A program made the translations under genes and the position numbers. DNA of 64,000 bases from Streptomyces marincola (lineage in GTDB: Bacteria > Actinomycetota > Actinomycetes > Streptomycetales > Streptomycetaceae). How positions within the stretch are numbered: position 1 is the stretch's first letter; each line of letters begins with the position of its first letter. The notes beneath the pieces are model-generated. The model was not told the origin of the DNA, searched no databases, and saw nothing but the letters and a program-made list of their open reading frames with translations. The stretch lies in the NCBI RefSeq assembly GCF_020410765.1, contig NZ_CP084541.1, forward strand, positions 2,103,001-2,167,000, given 5' to 3'. Of the stretch, positions 7,471 to 16,667 are shown piece by piece.

Positions 7471-10245
7471 TCAGCCCTGGTGGCGCTCGCCCCACTCCAG
7501 CATCCGGTCGACGACCTGAGCGGTCGCCAGACCGTCCGCCGGCTCGCAGAACTTCTCCACGAACGCCGCGTACCGGTCCGCGTGTTCCTTGTGCACGACG
7601 TCGACGTTCCGGATCGCGTCCACGAGTTCCGACGTCGTCTTCACCAGCGGCCCGGGTGACGTGCCGGTGAAGTCGAAGTAGAAGCCGCGCAACGTGTCCC
7701 GGTAGTGCTCAAGGTCGTACGTGAAGAACACCATCGGGCGACCGGTGTGGGCGAAGTCGAACATCGACGAGGAGTAGTCGGTGATCAGCACGTCCGACAC
7801 CAGGTAGAGGTCGGAGATCTCCGCGTACGCCGCCACGTCCCGCACGAACCCGTCCCGCGCGCCCGTGATGTTGTTCAGCATCTTGGGGTGCTTGCGGAAC
7901 AGCAGCACGTGGTCGTCGCCCAGCTTCCGCTCGAACTCCTCAAGGTCCAGCTGGAGGTCGAGCTTGAACTTCTTGCCGGCCCCGAACCGCTGGTCGTCCC
8001 GCCAGGTCGGCGTGTACAGCAGCACCTTCTTGCCCTCGGGCAGCCGCAGGGTCTTGCGGACCCGCTCCGCGATCTCCTCCCGGTCCTCGCGGTAGAAGAC
8101 GTCGTTGCGCGGATACCCGGTCTCCAGGATCTCGTTCGGGAAGCCGAACGCGCTGCGCATGATCGGCGTCGTGAACGCGTTCGGCGAGACCAGGTAGTTG
8201 AACTGCTCGAAGCGTCCCGGCAGCGTCGCGATGTAGGCCGGGTTGGCCTTGGAGGTGCCCAGCAGGTCGGCGCCCATCTTCTTGAGCGGCGTGCCGTGCC
8301 AGGTCTGGATGAACAGCTGGTCCTCGCGCCGCTTGATCCACGACGAGATCATCACGTTGGTCACCAGGTAGCGGCTGGTGGCCAGCGCCTCGTGCCACTC
8401 GGCGCTCTTCCACTCGACCGTGCGCATGCCGGGCGGCACCACGGCCTGCTGGTCGTTGGTGCCCCAGATGTGCTCCACGTCCACGCCGCGCCGCACCAGC
8501 TCCTCGTGGATCGCGCGCGGCGAGTCGGAGTACTGGCGCCCGTGGTAGCAGTTGTAGAACACCGCGTTGCGCAACGGCTTGCTCCGGTCGCGCACGTACT
8601 GGGCGCGCAGCCGCCGCTGCCGGTACTTGCCGCGGTCCTCCTCGCGCAGCGGCGAGCCGGCGGCCAGGAAGACGCGGTCGAAGAAGCGGCGTTCCACGGT
8701 GTAGGTGCGGGCCGCGCCCTCGTGCGTGAGCGGCAGCGCGTCGACCAGGTCGCCGCGCAGCTTCACCGGCACGTCGTCCTTGCGCTCCGCCTCGCCCTCG
8801 GGCCGGAACGACAGGTACCAGCGGCCCTCGCGCAACGACTGCTCGCCGTCGGGCGACGCCATCCGGTCGGGGGCGATCCGCACGGTGAACCGCCCGTCGG
8901 CGGCCTCGAACGGCAGGTACTTCTCCTCGAAGTACTTGCCGTGCCGCAGCACCAGTTCGCGGCCCTCCGCGGGGCCGGTCCAGCTGCCGCGCAGCACCAG
9001 TTCACCCGCGTCGTTCCACGAGAGGTCGTCGACGACGGCCTGCCGCACCCGGTCGTGCAGCTTCAGCAGGCCGGGCCCGTCCGTGGTCACGGCGATCTCG
9101 CGCCCGTCGGGCACGAGGTACTGGCCGGGCAGGAACCCGGCCCGCACGGTGGCGCGCCGCGTGGCGCCGCCGGGGAACTCAAGCGTGGTGACGAAGTCCT
9201 GCGTGGGCGCGGTGGGCGAGTCGGCCACGCGGAGGTCGGCCAGCGGAATGTCCGCCGCGCAGCCGCCGCCCGGGGTCTCCACGACGTCGTAGGAACGCTT
9301 GAACTCGCCGCCCTTGTGCTCCACCAGCACCCGCACCGGCCGCTGCCCCGACGGGCCGCCCGGCACGTGCAGGGCGAGCCGCACCGCGTCGCCCGCCGCC
9401 TCGTGGGCGGCGACCTCGGCGGCCGGCGTCTCGATGGTCAGCTGCATCCGCTCGTCCTGGAAACCGGCGACCAGCCGCACGCCGTCGGCCAGCTCCCTGG
9501 CCTGCGAGTGCCCGGCGCTGCCGATGTCCGTGCGGTCGACCGACCCGGTGCGCACGACCCCTGGCGAGGGCAGGGCCAGCGTCAGCTGCCACACGCCCGG
9601 CTGCCAACGGCCGCCGGTGCGCAGCTTCTTCGGGTCGATGACGACCTCGAAGCCGGCCTGGTCGTAGGAGTGCAGGGCCTGCCCCGAGTCGCGCGTGGCG
9701 CGCAGGTCCTCGCGCTGCCGCACGCGCACCGGAACGCGCCGCCGCGCGCCCTGCTGCCTCAGCCACGCGAACCGCGGCAGCAGCGCCTTGCCGTCCGCCG
9801 GCACGTTGTGCACGTAGGCGTAGCCGCGCACGACGAGCTTCCCCTCGCGCCACACGGCCTCGGACGCCTTGGCGCGGACCGGCAGCTCGCCGGCCCTGAG
9901 CCTGACGACCTCCTGCGGCAGCGAGCCGCTGTCGAGCCCGGGCACCTCGGCGCGCGGGCGCAGCCGCCCGGAGACCTCGAACGAGGAGGCGCGGTACTCG
10001 CGTTCGTGCGCCAGGACCGTCAGCAGGTCATCGAGCCGCCGCTCCCGCGCCAGGTGCCACTTGATGCGCATCAGCGGCGGCAGCTTGGCGAGCTTCTTCT
10101 GGTCCGCGCCGGCGAGGAAGGCGCCGGCCGCATCGAAGAACGCCTCGCGCTCCTCGGCCGAGGACTCGGGCAGCCAGTGCATGGACCGCCTGAGGTCCGC
10201 GGGCAGCATGTCCTCGGGCTTCTTTACTGGCTTTTTGGGAGGCAC
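7471..10245 (-). CDS. TagF-type CDP-glycerol/CDP-ribitol polyol-phosphate polymerase
   Basis: 924 aa. The C-terminal ~380 residues are a clear CDP-glycerol glycerophosphotransferase domain (GT-B fold): NCYHGRQYSDSPRAIHEEL, the catalytic-histidine motif TWHGTPLKKMG (His near residue 650), GYPRNDVFY, LLYTPTWRDDQ, LLFRKHPKM and VLITDYSSSMFDFA (near 822). The first ~500 residues form an accessory beta-rich region with two or more similar segments (VVRGYAYVHN, LVLRGSWTG). The protein has no signal peptide and should be peripheral on the inner membrane face. GTG 10245 starts 5 bp after the stop of the upstream gene, implying translational coupling. Ribitol as the donor is suggested by the fused synthase at 12326-13849. 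Confidence 0.9.
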   Translation of the reverse strand: MPPKKPVKKPEDMLPADLRRSMHWLPESSAEEREAFFDAAGAFLAGADQKKLAKLPPLMRIKWHLARERRLDDLLTVLAHEREYRASSFEVSGRLRPRAEVPGLDSGSLPQEVVRLRAGELPVRAKASEAVWREGKLVVRGYAYVHNVPADGKALLPRFAWLRQQGARRRVPVRVRQREDLRATRDSGQALHSYDQAGFEVVIDPKKLRTGGRWQPGVWQLTLALPSPGVVRTGSVDRTDIGSAGHSQARELADGVRLVAGFQDERMQLTIETPAAEVAAHEAAGDAVRLALHVPGGPSGQRPVRVLVEHKGGEFKRSYDVVETPGGGCAADIPLADLRVADSPTAPTQDFVTTLEFPGGATRRATVRAGFLPGQYLVPDGREIAVTTDGPGLLKLHDRVRQAVVDDLSWNDAGELVLRGSWTGPAEGRELVLRHGKYFEEKYLPFEAADGRFTVRIAPDRMASPDGEQSLREGRWYLSFRPEGEAERKDDVPVKLRGDLVDALPLTHEGAARTYTVERRFFDRVFLAAGSPLREEDRGKYRQRRLRAQYVRDRSKPLRNAVFYNCYHGRQYSDSPRAIHEELVRRGVDVEHIWGTNDQQAVVPPGMRTVEWKSAEWHEALATSRYLVTNVMISSWIKRREDQLFIQTWHGTPLKKMGADLLGTSKANPAYIATLPGRFEQFNYLVSPNAFTTPIMRSAFGFPNEILETGYPRNDVFYREDREEIAERVRKTLRLPEGKKVLLYTPTWRDDQRFGAGKKFKLDLQLDLEEFERKLGDDHVLLFRKHPKMLNNITGARDGFVRDVAAYAEISDLYLVSDVLITDYSSSMFDFAHTGRPMVFFTYDLEHYRDTLRGFYFDFTGTSPGPLVKTTSELVDAIRNVDVVHKEHADRYAAFVEKFCEPADGLATAQVVDRMLEWGERHQG

Positions 10246-10250
10246 GAGGC

Positions 10251-12329
10251 TCAGCCTTCCTGTGCGGGAACGGGTCGTGGGGGCGCGGGCGACGCGGCGG
10301 CCTGCTCGGGAACGCCCTGCGCGGCGTTGCGTGCCTCGGCGCGGGCCGCGAGCGCGCGCGTCGCGGCGTCGAAGCGTTCGAGCGAGGTCGGCCGGTCGGG
10401 GCCGAGGAGGTAGTGCTTCAGCTCCGCGCGCGCCGTGGCGAGCGGGTCGGTGTCCGGCGCGTGCGCCGCCGCGACGAGCCGGTCGAGCCCGGCCGCGTCG
10501 TTGTCGAGGATGACGGCGGCGCGCACCGCGGTGTTCTGCCGCTTGAACTCCTCGGCGCCGAGGCCGGCCGAGTCGGTGACGGCGTACGGCTTGCCGCTGG
10601 CGATGAAGTCGGACACGACGCTGGAGATGTCGGAGACCAGCGCGTCGGACTCGTTGAAGCAGTCGAAGAGCAGCGGCTCAGGGCCGGTGATGACGCGGTG
10701 CTCCCACCAGCCCTTGGAGCGCCAGTAGGCGTCGTTCCACTCGGCGCGGCGGCGCTCCTCCGCCGGGGCGCGGTCGGGCGGCGTCAGCGCGTCGCGGGAG
10801 ACGGAGGCGTCGTCCCAGGCGGCGGCGAGCACCGCGCCGGACGAGCCGGCCTCGGCGAGGGCGCGCAGGCGCTCAAGGGCGCGCTCCCGGTCGGCCGCGG
10901 TCTCCTCGGCGGCCCGCGCCCAGCGCGGGTCCGCGGCGCGTTCCGCCGCCGCGGCCTCCATCATGGCCACGATGCGCCGGTGCGCGGCGCCGGCCTCCGG
11001 GCTGCGCGAGCCGGTGAACGGGTGCGGCTTGTAGAGCACGCGGACGGGCCGCTCGGACGTGAGCAGGCGGCGCACGATGTTCTCGCCGGCCAGCATGAGC
11101 GAGGTGTTGCCCGGGTCGTCGGTCCAGCCCTCCCACGTCGGCGCGTACAGCACGGTGGGTATGCGCCCGGCGGGCACGCCGGTGCCGGTCCTGATGGGGG
11201 CGAGCTGCGGGCGGCCGACCTCCACGATGTCCTCGTCCCGCACGCCGACGTCCGCGAGCGCGTACCGGTCGCGGCCCGCGCGGCCGGCGGTCCACACCTC
11301 GTCGTACGCCTTCGCGTAGGGGTTGATGCTGGCGATCTTGTCGCTGTCGCCGTGCCCGATGAAGACGTGCTTCATGGTCGGGACGCGCAGCAGGTGCAGG
11401 TTCTTGCCGACGTTCGCCGGGTAGAGGCCGACCCGCAGCGAGGACAGGTCCATGTTCATCAGGTCCACCGCGCTCGGCACGCACATCACGGGCACGGTGG
11501 TGGTGGCCAGGCGGGTCAGGATGGCCCGCTCCCTGAGAATGACCAGCGGCCTGGCGTCCAGCGCGGCCATCGTGTCGAGCCACATGTTGACCTGGTAGGC
11601 GGAGTCCTTGGAGCCGGAGAAGTACAGCGCGACGTCCGGCCGGTGGGTGCGCAGCCACCCGTCGAACCACTCCAGCGTCTGCTCCTTGGGCGGCGGCAGC
11701 CGCTTGGCGCGCAGGAACGGCAGCAGCGCCAGCAGGTAGCCGAGCACCAGCGCGACCGACACGGCCGTTCCCGCGTAGCCGAACGCGGCGTCGTCGGCCG
11801 CGACGGCGAGCACCAGGCCGGCGGACATCGGGACCTCGGTGTGCAGGACCTTCTCGACCGAGCGGTGCGTGAGCCAGCGCGGCGGCCCGTCCGGCACCGG
11901 CAGGGTGCTCAGGTCGATGTTGCGGGTGGCGACCGGCAGGCGCCGCTTGCGGCGCAGCGTCATGATCAGCGCCGTGTGGGGCGCCTGGAGCGCGTAGCAG
12001 ACGAGGAAGCCGACGACGGCCGTGTAGAAGACCGTCTCGCCCGCCCAGTCGGTGCGGGCCAGCAGCAGCACGAGCAGCAGCTGCCGCACCAGGAAGCGCA
12101 CGGTCAGCCCGACCCTGGCCTTGCCGAGGCGCACCAGCAGGTAGCTGCCCCTGCGGTGCAGGAGGTGGTCGCCCGCGTAGGACAGCACGGCGGCGACGGC
12201 GAACGCGCCGGTGGCCGGCAGCAGCGCCGTCACGAGCATCCCCGCGTAGCCGGCGAACAGCGCGAGCGCGGCGGCCAGGTCTCGGCCCGCGGCCACCCCG
12301 ACCAGCCTGCGCAGCAGTCCCCCCGTCAT
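10251..12329 (-). CDS. Membrane-anchored CDP-glycerol glycerophosphotransferase-like protein
   Basis: 692 aa. About six hydrophobic segments occupy the first ~200 residues, followed by a TagF/TagB-like domain: ALYFSGSKDSAYQVNMW, VFIGHGDSDK (His near residue 326), NPYAKAYDEVWTAG, VGRPQLAPI, LYAPTWEGWTDDPGNTS, LYKPHP and DALVSDISSVVSDF. ATG 12329 overlaps the upstream stop as ATGA, and the stop is 5 bp before the TagF gene, so the three genes are co-translated. It is a paralogue of the truncated gene at the window start. A priming or linkage step at the membrane is a reasonable guess. Confidence 0.88.
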   Translation of the reverse strand: MTGGLLRRLVGVAAGRDLAAALALFAGYAGMLVTALLPATGAFAVAAVLSYAGDHLLHRRGSYLLVRLGKARVGLTVRFLVRQLLLVLLLARTDWAGETVFYTAVVGFLVCYALQAPHTALIMTLRRKRRLPVATRNIDLSTLPVPDGPPRWLTHRSVEKVLHTEVPMSAGLVLAVAADDAAFGYAGTAVSVALVLGYLLALLPFLRAKRLPPPKEQTLEWFDGWLRTHRPDVALYFSGSKDSAYQVNMWLDTMAALDARPLVILRERAILTRLATTTVPVMCVPSAVDLMNMDLSSLRVGLYPANVGKNLHLLRVPTMKHVFIGHGDSDKIASINPYAKAYDEVWTAGRAGRDRYALADVGVRDEDIVEVGRPQLAPIRTGTGVPAGRIPTVLYAPTWEGWTDDPGNTSLMLAGENIVRRLLTSERPVRVLYKPHPFTGSRSPEAGAAHRRIVAMMEAAAAERAADPRWARAAEETAADRERALERLRALAEAGSSGAVLAAAWDDASVSRDALTPPDRAPAEERRRAEWNDAYWRSKGWWEHRVITGPEPLLFDCFNESDALVSDISSVVSDFIASGKPYAVTDSAGLGAEEFKRQNTAVRAAVILDNDAAGLDRLVAAAHAPDTDPLATARAELKHYLLGPDRPTSLERFDAATRALAARAEARNAAQGVPEQAAASPAPPRPVPAQEG

Positions 12330-13849
12330 GCCACCCCCCCGCCGGCCTCCGCGTCGGTCTGCGCGTCGAGGGCGGCGGCGAGGGCGCGCTCGAACGAGCC
12401 GGCCCGGCTGGCGTCTGCGGTCGGGTCCTGCTGGCGCACGTCGATGACGTGCCCGGTCAGCGGCGAGAGCAGCACGTCGAGCGAGGTGCGGGCGACGGCC
12501 TCGGAGGACAGCAGCGTGCCGGCCGGCTCCTGGCCGAACGCCTTGGTGCGCATCGGCGTCGCCGTCCGCTCCGGGTTGACGCAGTTCACGCGGACGCCGT
12601 CGCCCGCCCACTCGTCGGCCAGCGCCTGGGTGAGGTTCACCATGGCGGCCTTGGTCGAGGAGTAGAGGCTGTACTCGGCGCGGCCCCTGGTGTAGCTGCT
12701 CGACGTGTACAGCAGCAGCTGACCGCCGCTCTCGGCGAGGTACTTGTGGGCGGCGCGGGCGATGCGCACCGGCGCCAGGTAGTTGACCTTCAGCGCCTCC
12801 TCGATGGCGGCGTCGTCGGTCTCGGCGAGCCTGCCGATGCGCAGCACGCCCGCGGTGTTCACCACGAAGTCGACGCGCCCGGTCTCGGCGTAGGCGCGTT
12901 CCAGGGCGTCGTCGATGTCCTGGGAGTTCTCGACGTGCGTGCCGGTGGTGGAGCGGCCCAGCGCGTAGACGGCGGCGCCGAAGCGTTCGGCGAGATCGGC
13001 GATGTCCTTGCCGATGCCGTAGGAGCCGCCGAAGACGACGACGGTCCTGCCGGTCAGCTGCTCGCGGTAGGCGTCCTCGTCCGACTGCGCGGGGGCGGCG
13101 GACGAGGCCAGCTGGAACAGCTTGTCCGCGATGAAGACGTCGACCGGCTGCGTGACCTTCATGTTGAACTCGTCGCCGGGAACGACGTGGATCGGCACGT
13201 CGGGCAGGTACTTCAGCACCACGGAGCAGTCGTCGGTGGCCTGGAAGTTCGGGTCCTCGGCGGCGACCTCGTAGGCCCGGCGGATGGTGGACAGGCGGAA
13301 CGCCTGCGGGGTCTGCCCGCGGCGCAGGCGCGAGCGGTCCGGCACGTCGGTGATGAACTCGCCGTCCTCGCCGTGGGTCCGCGTGACGATGATGGTGTCG
13401 GCGGAGGGTATCGCCACGTCGACGGCGCGGTAGCGCTCCAGCGCGGCGACGCAGTCGCCGATGACCCGGTGGGACAGCAGCGGCCGGACCGCGTCGTGGA
13501 ACAGCACGTTGCGGTCCTCGCCCGGGGCCAGGCCCTCGCTGAGCACCTCTATGGCCCGGCGCGTGGTCTCGTTGCGGGTCGCGCCACCCTCGACGACCCG
13601 GCTGACCTTCGAAAGGCCGCCCTTGGCCACGATCTTCTCGACGTCCTGCGCGTACCCGGGGGCCATCATCACGAGGACGTCGTCGATCTCCTCGGCTTCC
13701 TCGAAGATGGCCAGCGTGTGCTCGATGACGGCTTTGCCGGCAACCTTGATCAATTGCTTGGGTATGGAAAGCCCCACGCGCTGGCCCGTTCCACCGGCGA
13801 GCACGACTGCGGTGGTGTGTGGGGACGGGCCGTCTGGATGGATGGTCAA
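12326..13849 (-). CDS. Bifunctional cytidylyltransferase / short-chain reductase, probable CDP-ribitol synthase (TarI-TarJ fusion)
   Basis: 507 aa with two domains. Residues ~10-235 are an IspD/TarI-like cytidylyltransferase (VVLAGGTGQRVGLSIPKQL, FHDAVRPL, TPQAFR). Residues ~250-480 are a short-chain dehydrogenase with nucleotide loop GGSYGIG and catalytic Ser-Tyr-Lys in YTSSSY and YSLYSSTK. This order matches the Haemophilus Bcs1/Acs1-type enzyme, which reduces ribulose 5-phosphate and activates ribitol 5-phosphate to CDP-ribitol. The start is TTG 13849 with AGGAG 5 nt upstream; no better start exists. It is first in a three-gene operon whose other products use CDP-polyols. The specificity is inferred from domain architecture. 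Confidence 0.88.
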   Translation of the reverse strand: MTIHPDGPSPHTTAVVLAGGTGQRVGLSIPKQLIKVAGKAVIEHTLAIFEEAEEIDDVLVMMAPGYAQDVEKIVAKGGLSKVSRVVEGGATRNETTRRAIEVLSEGLAPGEDRNVLFHDAVRPLLSHRVIGDCVAALERYRAVDVAIPSADTIIVTRTHGEDGEFITDVPDRSRLRRGQTPQAFRLSTIRRAYEVAAEDPNFQATDDCSVVLKYLPDVPIHVVPGDEFNMKVTQPVDVFIADKLFQLASSAAPAQSDEDAYREQLTGRTVVVFGGSYGIGKDIADLAERFGAAVYALGRSTTGTHVENSQDIDDALERAYAETGRVDFVVNTAGVLRIGRLAETDDAAIEEALKVNYLAPVRIARAAHKYLAESGGQLLLYTSSSYTRGRAEYSLYSSTKAAMVNLTQALADEWAGDGVRVNCVNPERTATPMRTKAFGQEPAGTLLSSEAVARTSLDVLLSPLTGHVIDVRQQDPTADASRAGSFERALAAALDAQTDAEAGGGVA

Positions 13850-14239
13850 GGAAGCTCCTGCCGGGTATCAAGAAGTGTCGCCTACGCGAGGAGAAGGTTA
13901 ACCCCAGTCGAAGCTTGACCCCTAAGCCGGATGAACGGCGGCCCGGTGCCGCCCTCCGCGAGGGGGCACCGGGCCCGCCGTCCACCGGGCCGCGCCCGCC
14001 GGCGCTCCGGGCCGCACCGGGCCCATTCCCGGCGGGCCCGGTGGCCGCGGGCCGGGAATTCACGCGCCGGTCGGGTCGCGGCGCGACATGACCGTTCTGT
14101 GCGCCGGTTCACCGCATACGCATTGCGCACGGCGACGACCTGCCCTTTTACCTCCCGGAACGCCGGCGTACGCGGACGCGGTCGATTTCCGCGCGCGCGG
14201 GAACCGGCTGAAACAGTTGAAGCGCGCGAATCAGCCGAA
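13850..14239. other. 390-bp intergenic region between obg and the teichoic-acid operon
   Basis: It holds the hairpin at 13940-13975 and, on the minus strand between that hairpin and 13850, must hold the promoter of the wall-polymer operon. No convincing -35/-10 pair was found. Short ORFs here lack coding character. Confidence 0.6.
13940..13975 (-). terminator. Probable terminator of the rplU-rpmA-obg operon
   Basis: An 11-bp perfect stem GGCCCGGTGCC / GGCACCGGGCC (13940-13950, 13965-13975) encloses a loop that can itself pair (CCCTC with GAGGG). It lies about 265 bp beyond the obg stop. There is no T run. Confidence 0.65.
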
Positions 14240-15682
14240 TCAGTCGAAGGGGTCGAAATCGTCGAATGCGCGCTGTGCCGCGTCCTGCCGGCGCGCCTCC
14301 CGGTCCCGGCGGCGGGCCGCGGCCGGCCGCAGCGTGTTCATCCGGTGATCCTCGCCACGCCTGCCGAGCATCTCCGCGCCGCCGCTGACCGAGGGCTCCC
14401 AGTCGAACACGACCGCGTCGTCGTCGCTGCCGATCGCGACCCCGTCGCCCTCGCGCGCCCCCGCCTTGGCCAGCTCCTCCTCGACGCCGAGCCGGTTCAG
14501 CCGGTCGGCGAGGTAGCCGACGGCCTCCTCGTTGGAGAAGTCGGTCTGCCGCACCCAGCGCTCCGGCTTCTCGCCGCGCACGCGGTACAGGCCCTCCGCC
14601 TCGACCGTCACCGTGAACCCGGCGTCGTTGACCGCCTTGGGCCGGATCACCACGCGCGTGGGCTCCTCGACCGGGCGCGCCGCGCGCGCCTGCGCGACCA
14701 GCTCACCGAGCGCGTAGGAGAACTCCGTGAGGCCCTTGCGCGACACCGCGGAGACGTCGAACACCCGCAGCCCGCGCGCCACGAGGTCGGCGCGGACGAT
14801 GTCCGCGAGGTCCTGCCCCTCGGGGATGTCGGTCTTGTTCAGCACCACGAGCCGCGGCCGGTCGTCCAGGCCGCCGTACATGGCCAGCTCAGCCTCGATC
14901 ACGTCCAGGTCGCTCAGCGGATCGCGGTCCGATTCGAGCGTCGCGCAGTCGAGCACGTGCACCAGGACCGAGCAGCGCTCGACGTGCCGCAGGAACTCCA
15001 GCCCGAGCCCCTTGCCCTCGCTCGCGCCCGGGATGAGCCCGGGTACGTCGGCCACCGTGAACACCGTGTCGCCCGCGGTCACCACGCCGAGGTTGGGCAC
15101 CAGCGTCGTGAACGGGTAGTCCGCGATCTTCGGCTTGGCCGCCGAGAGCACCGAGATCAGCGATGACTTGCCGGCCGACGGGTAGCCGACGAGCGCCACG
15201 TCGGCGACCGTCTTCAGCTCCAGCACGATGTCCCGCTCCTCGCCCGGCTCCCCGAGCAGCGCGAAACCGGGCGCCTTGCGCCGCGGCGAGGCGAGCGCCG
15301 CGTTGCCGAGGCCGCCCCGGCCGCCCTGCCCCGCGACGAACCGCGTGCCCTCGCCGACCAGGTCCGCGAGCACCTCGCCGTTCCGGTCGAGCACGACGGT
15401 GCCGTCCGGCACCGGCAGCACCAGGTCCTGGCCGTGCGCGCCGGTCCTGTTGCCGCCCGCGCCCGGCTTGCCGTTGGTCGCCTTGCGGTGCGGCCTGTGG
15501 TGGTAGTCGAGCAGCGTGGTCACGTCCCGGTCGACGACGAGCACCACGTCACCCCCGCGCCCGCCGTCGCCGCCGTCCGGGCCGCCGAGCGGCTTGAACT
15601 TCTCGCGGTGCACGGAGGCGCAGCCGTGGCCGCCGTTCCCCGCGACGACGTGCAGTTCGGCGCGGTCGACGAAGGTGGTCAT
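14240..15682 (-). CDS. obg: Obg-family GTPase
   Basis: 480 aa. The glycine-rich Obg fold covers residues 1-158 (GGDGGRGGDVVLV, GKPGAGGNRTGAHG). The G domain covers ~159-330, with G1 GYPSAGKSS, G3 DVPGLIPGA and G4 NKTD, and the OCT C-terminal domain follows (~345-425). Obg binds the 50S subunit and (p)ppGpp and is essential; in Streptomyces it affects the onset of aerial growth. A low-complexity Arg/Asp-rich tail ends in DDFDPFD. ATG 15682 has GGAGG upstream. It is last in the rplU-rpmA-obg operon, about 200 bp after rpmA. Confidence 0.98.
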   Translation of the reverse strand: MTTFVDRAELHVVAGNGGHGCASVHREKFKPLGGPDGGDGGRGGDVVLVVDRDVTTLLDYHHRPHRKATNGKPGAGGNRTGAHGQDLVLPVPDGTVVLDRNGEVLADLVGEGTRFVAGQGGRGGLGNAALASPRRKAPGFALLGEPGEERDIVLELKTVADVALVGYPSAGKSSLISVLSAAKPKIADYPFTTLVPNLGVVTAGDTVFTVADVPGLIPGASEGKGLGLEFLRHVERCSVLVHVLDCATLESDRDPLSDLDVIEAELAMYGGLDDRPRLVVLNKTDIPEGQDLADIVRADLVARGLRVFDVSAVSRKGLTEFSYALGELVAQARAARPVEEPTRVVIRPKAVNDAGFTVTVEAEGLYRVRGEKPERWVRQTDFSNEEAVGYLADRLNRLGVEEELAKAGAREGDGVAIGSDDDAVVFDWEPSVSGGAEMLGRRGEDHRMNTLRPAAARRRDREARRQDAAQRAFDDFDPFD

Positions 15683-15885
15683 GACGGTGCCTCCAGGAGG
15701 GGACGGACGAGTCGCAACGGAACGGACTGAGCGAGTCGGATCGAACGGCGGACGCGGGCGGTGGGCCCGAACGGAACGGGAACGGGAGGGATCGGGGCGT
15801 GAAGCGGACGAGGGCGGACCAGCTTCCCGGCGTGGGAAGGTGGTCCGCCCTCGGCAGTGGAACGTCGGCAGCGGCCGGGTGTCGG

Positions 15886-16143
15886 CTACTGCGCGACCGG
15901 CACGATGTTGACGACCTTGCGGTCGCGGTGCTTGCCGAACTGCACGGTGCCGGCCTGGAGCGCGAACAGCGTGTCGTCGCCGCCGCGGCCCACGCCCTTG
16001 CCGGGGTGGAAGTGGGTGCCGCGCTGGCGGACCAGGATCTCACCGGCGTTCACGAGCTGACCGCCGAAGCGCTTCACGCCGAGGTACTGCGGGTTGGAGT
16101 CGCGGCCGTTCCGGGTGGACGACGCGCCCTTCTTGTGTGCCAT
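15886..16143 (-). CDS. rpmA: 50S ribosomal protein L27
   Basis: 85 aa starting MAHKKGASSTRNGRDSN, the conserved L27 N terminus that reaches the peptidyl-transferase centre, followed by GTHFHPGKGVGRGGDDTLFA. Length and sequence are normal for actinobacterial L27. It starts 14 bp after rplU and precedes obg, the usual operon order. Confidence 0.99.
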   Translation of the reverse strand: MAHKKGASSTRNGRDSNPQYLGVKRFGGQLVNAGEILVRQRGTHFHPGKGVGRGGDDTLFALQAGTVQFGKHRDRKVVNIVPVAQ

Positions 16144-16157
16144 CTGTGCTCAGTCCC

Positions 16158-16481
16158 TTACTTCGAGGCCGGGGCGGGGATGCCGGTGATCTTCAGCTGG
16201 GTGAGCAGCTGGCGATGACCCATCCGCCTGCGGTAACCGGTCTTGTTCTTGAACTTCTGGATCCGGATCTTGTCGCCCTTGTGGTGGTCGACGACCTCGG
16301 CCTGGACCTTGACTCCGGCCAGGACCCAGGGGTCGCTGGTGACGGTCTCACCGTCGACGACGAGCAGCGTGGAGAGCTCGACAGTGTCCCCCACCCCGCT
16401 GCTCGCCAGCCGGTCGACCTCGATGACGTCGCCCACAGACACCTTCTGCTGACGGCCGCCGGTGCGCACGATCGCGTACAC
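16158..16481 (-). CDS. rplU: 50S ribosomal protein L21
   Basis: 107 aa from GTG 16481 (YAIVRTGGRQQKVSVGD), with the C-terminal KRGHRQ-like motif KNKTGYRRRMGHRQ. GTG 16481 is chosen over the more upstream frame because AAGGAGA lies at proper distance and the family starts at this residue. It is the first gene of the operon; the promoter is at 16633-16662. Confidence 0.98.
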   Translation of the reverse strand: MYAIVRTGGRQQKVSVGDVIEVDRLASSGVGDTVELSTLLVVDGETVTSDPWVLAGVKVQAEVVDHHKGDKIRIQKFKNKTGYRRRMGHRQLLTQLKITGIPAPASK

Positions 16482-16632
16482 GCGGAACTCTCCTTCACTC
16501 GAAACGGACCCCTGATGCCAGCAGCGGGCGGCGAAGCGCCCGGCCTCTCCCGGGCACGAACGAAAGCGAACGTGCGCCACGCGGGAGGTGAGTGCTCAGA
16601 GGGTGGCGGGCCAGATGACACGCCGACGGTCA

Positions 16633-16662
16633 AGAATACGGACGCGCCGACAAGCAGGTCAA
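16633..16662 (-). promoter_or_regulatory. Promoter of rplU-rpmA-obg
   Basis: On the minus strand, TTGACC (16657-16662), an 18-bp spacer and TATTCT (16633-16638) form a strong housekeeping-sigma promoter. It lies directly behind the rne terminator and leaves a leader of roughly 145 nt before rplU. Confidence 0.8.
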
Positions 16663-16667
16663 ATCAG

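Noticed and set aside
7705..10413. 902-codon ORF antisense to the TagF gene
   Set aside because: Runs through the start of TagF and into the next gene; no motifs, while the opposite strand encodes a complete enzyme.
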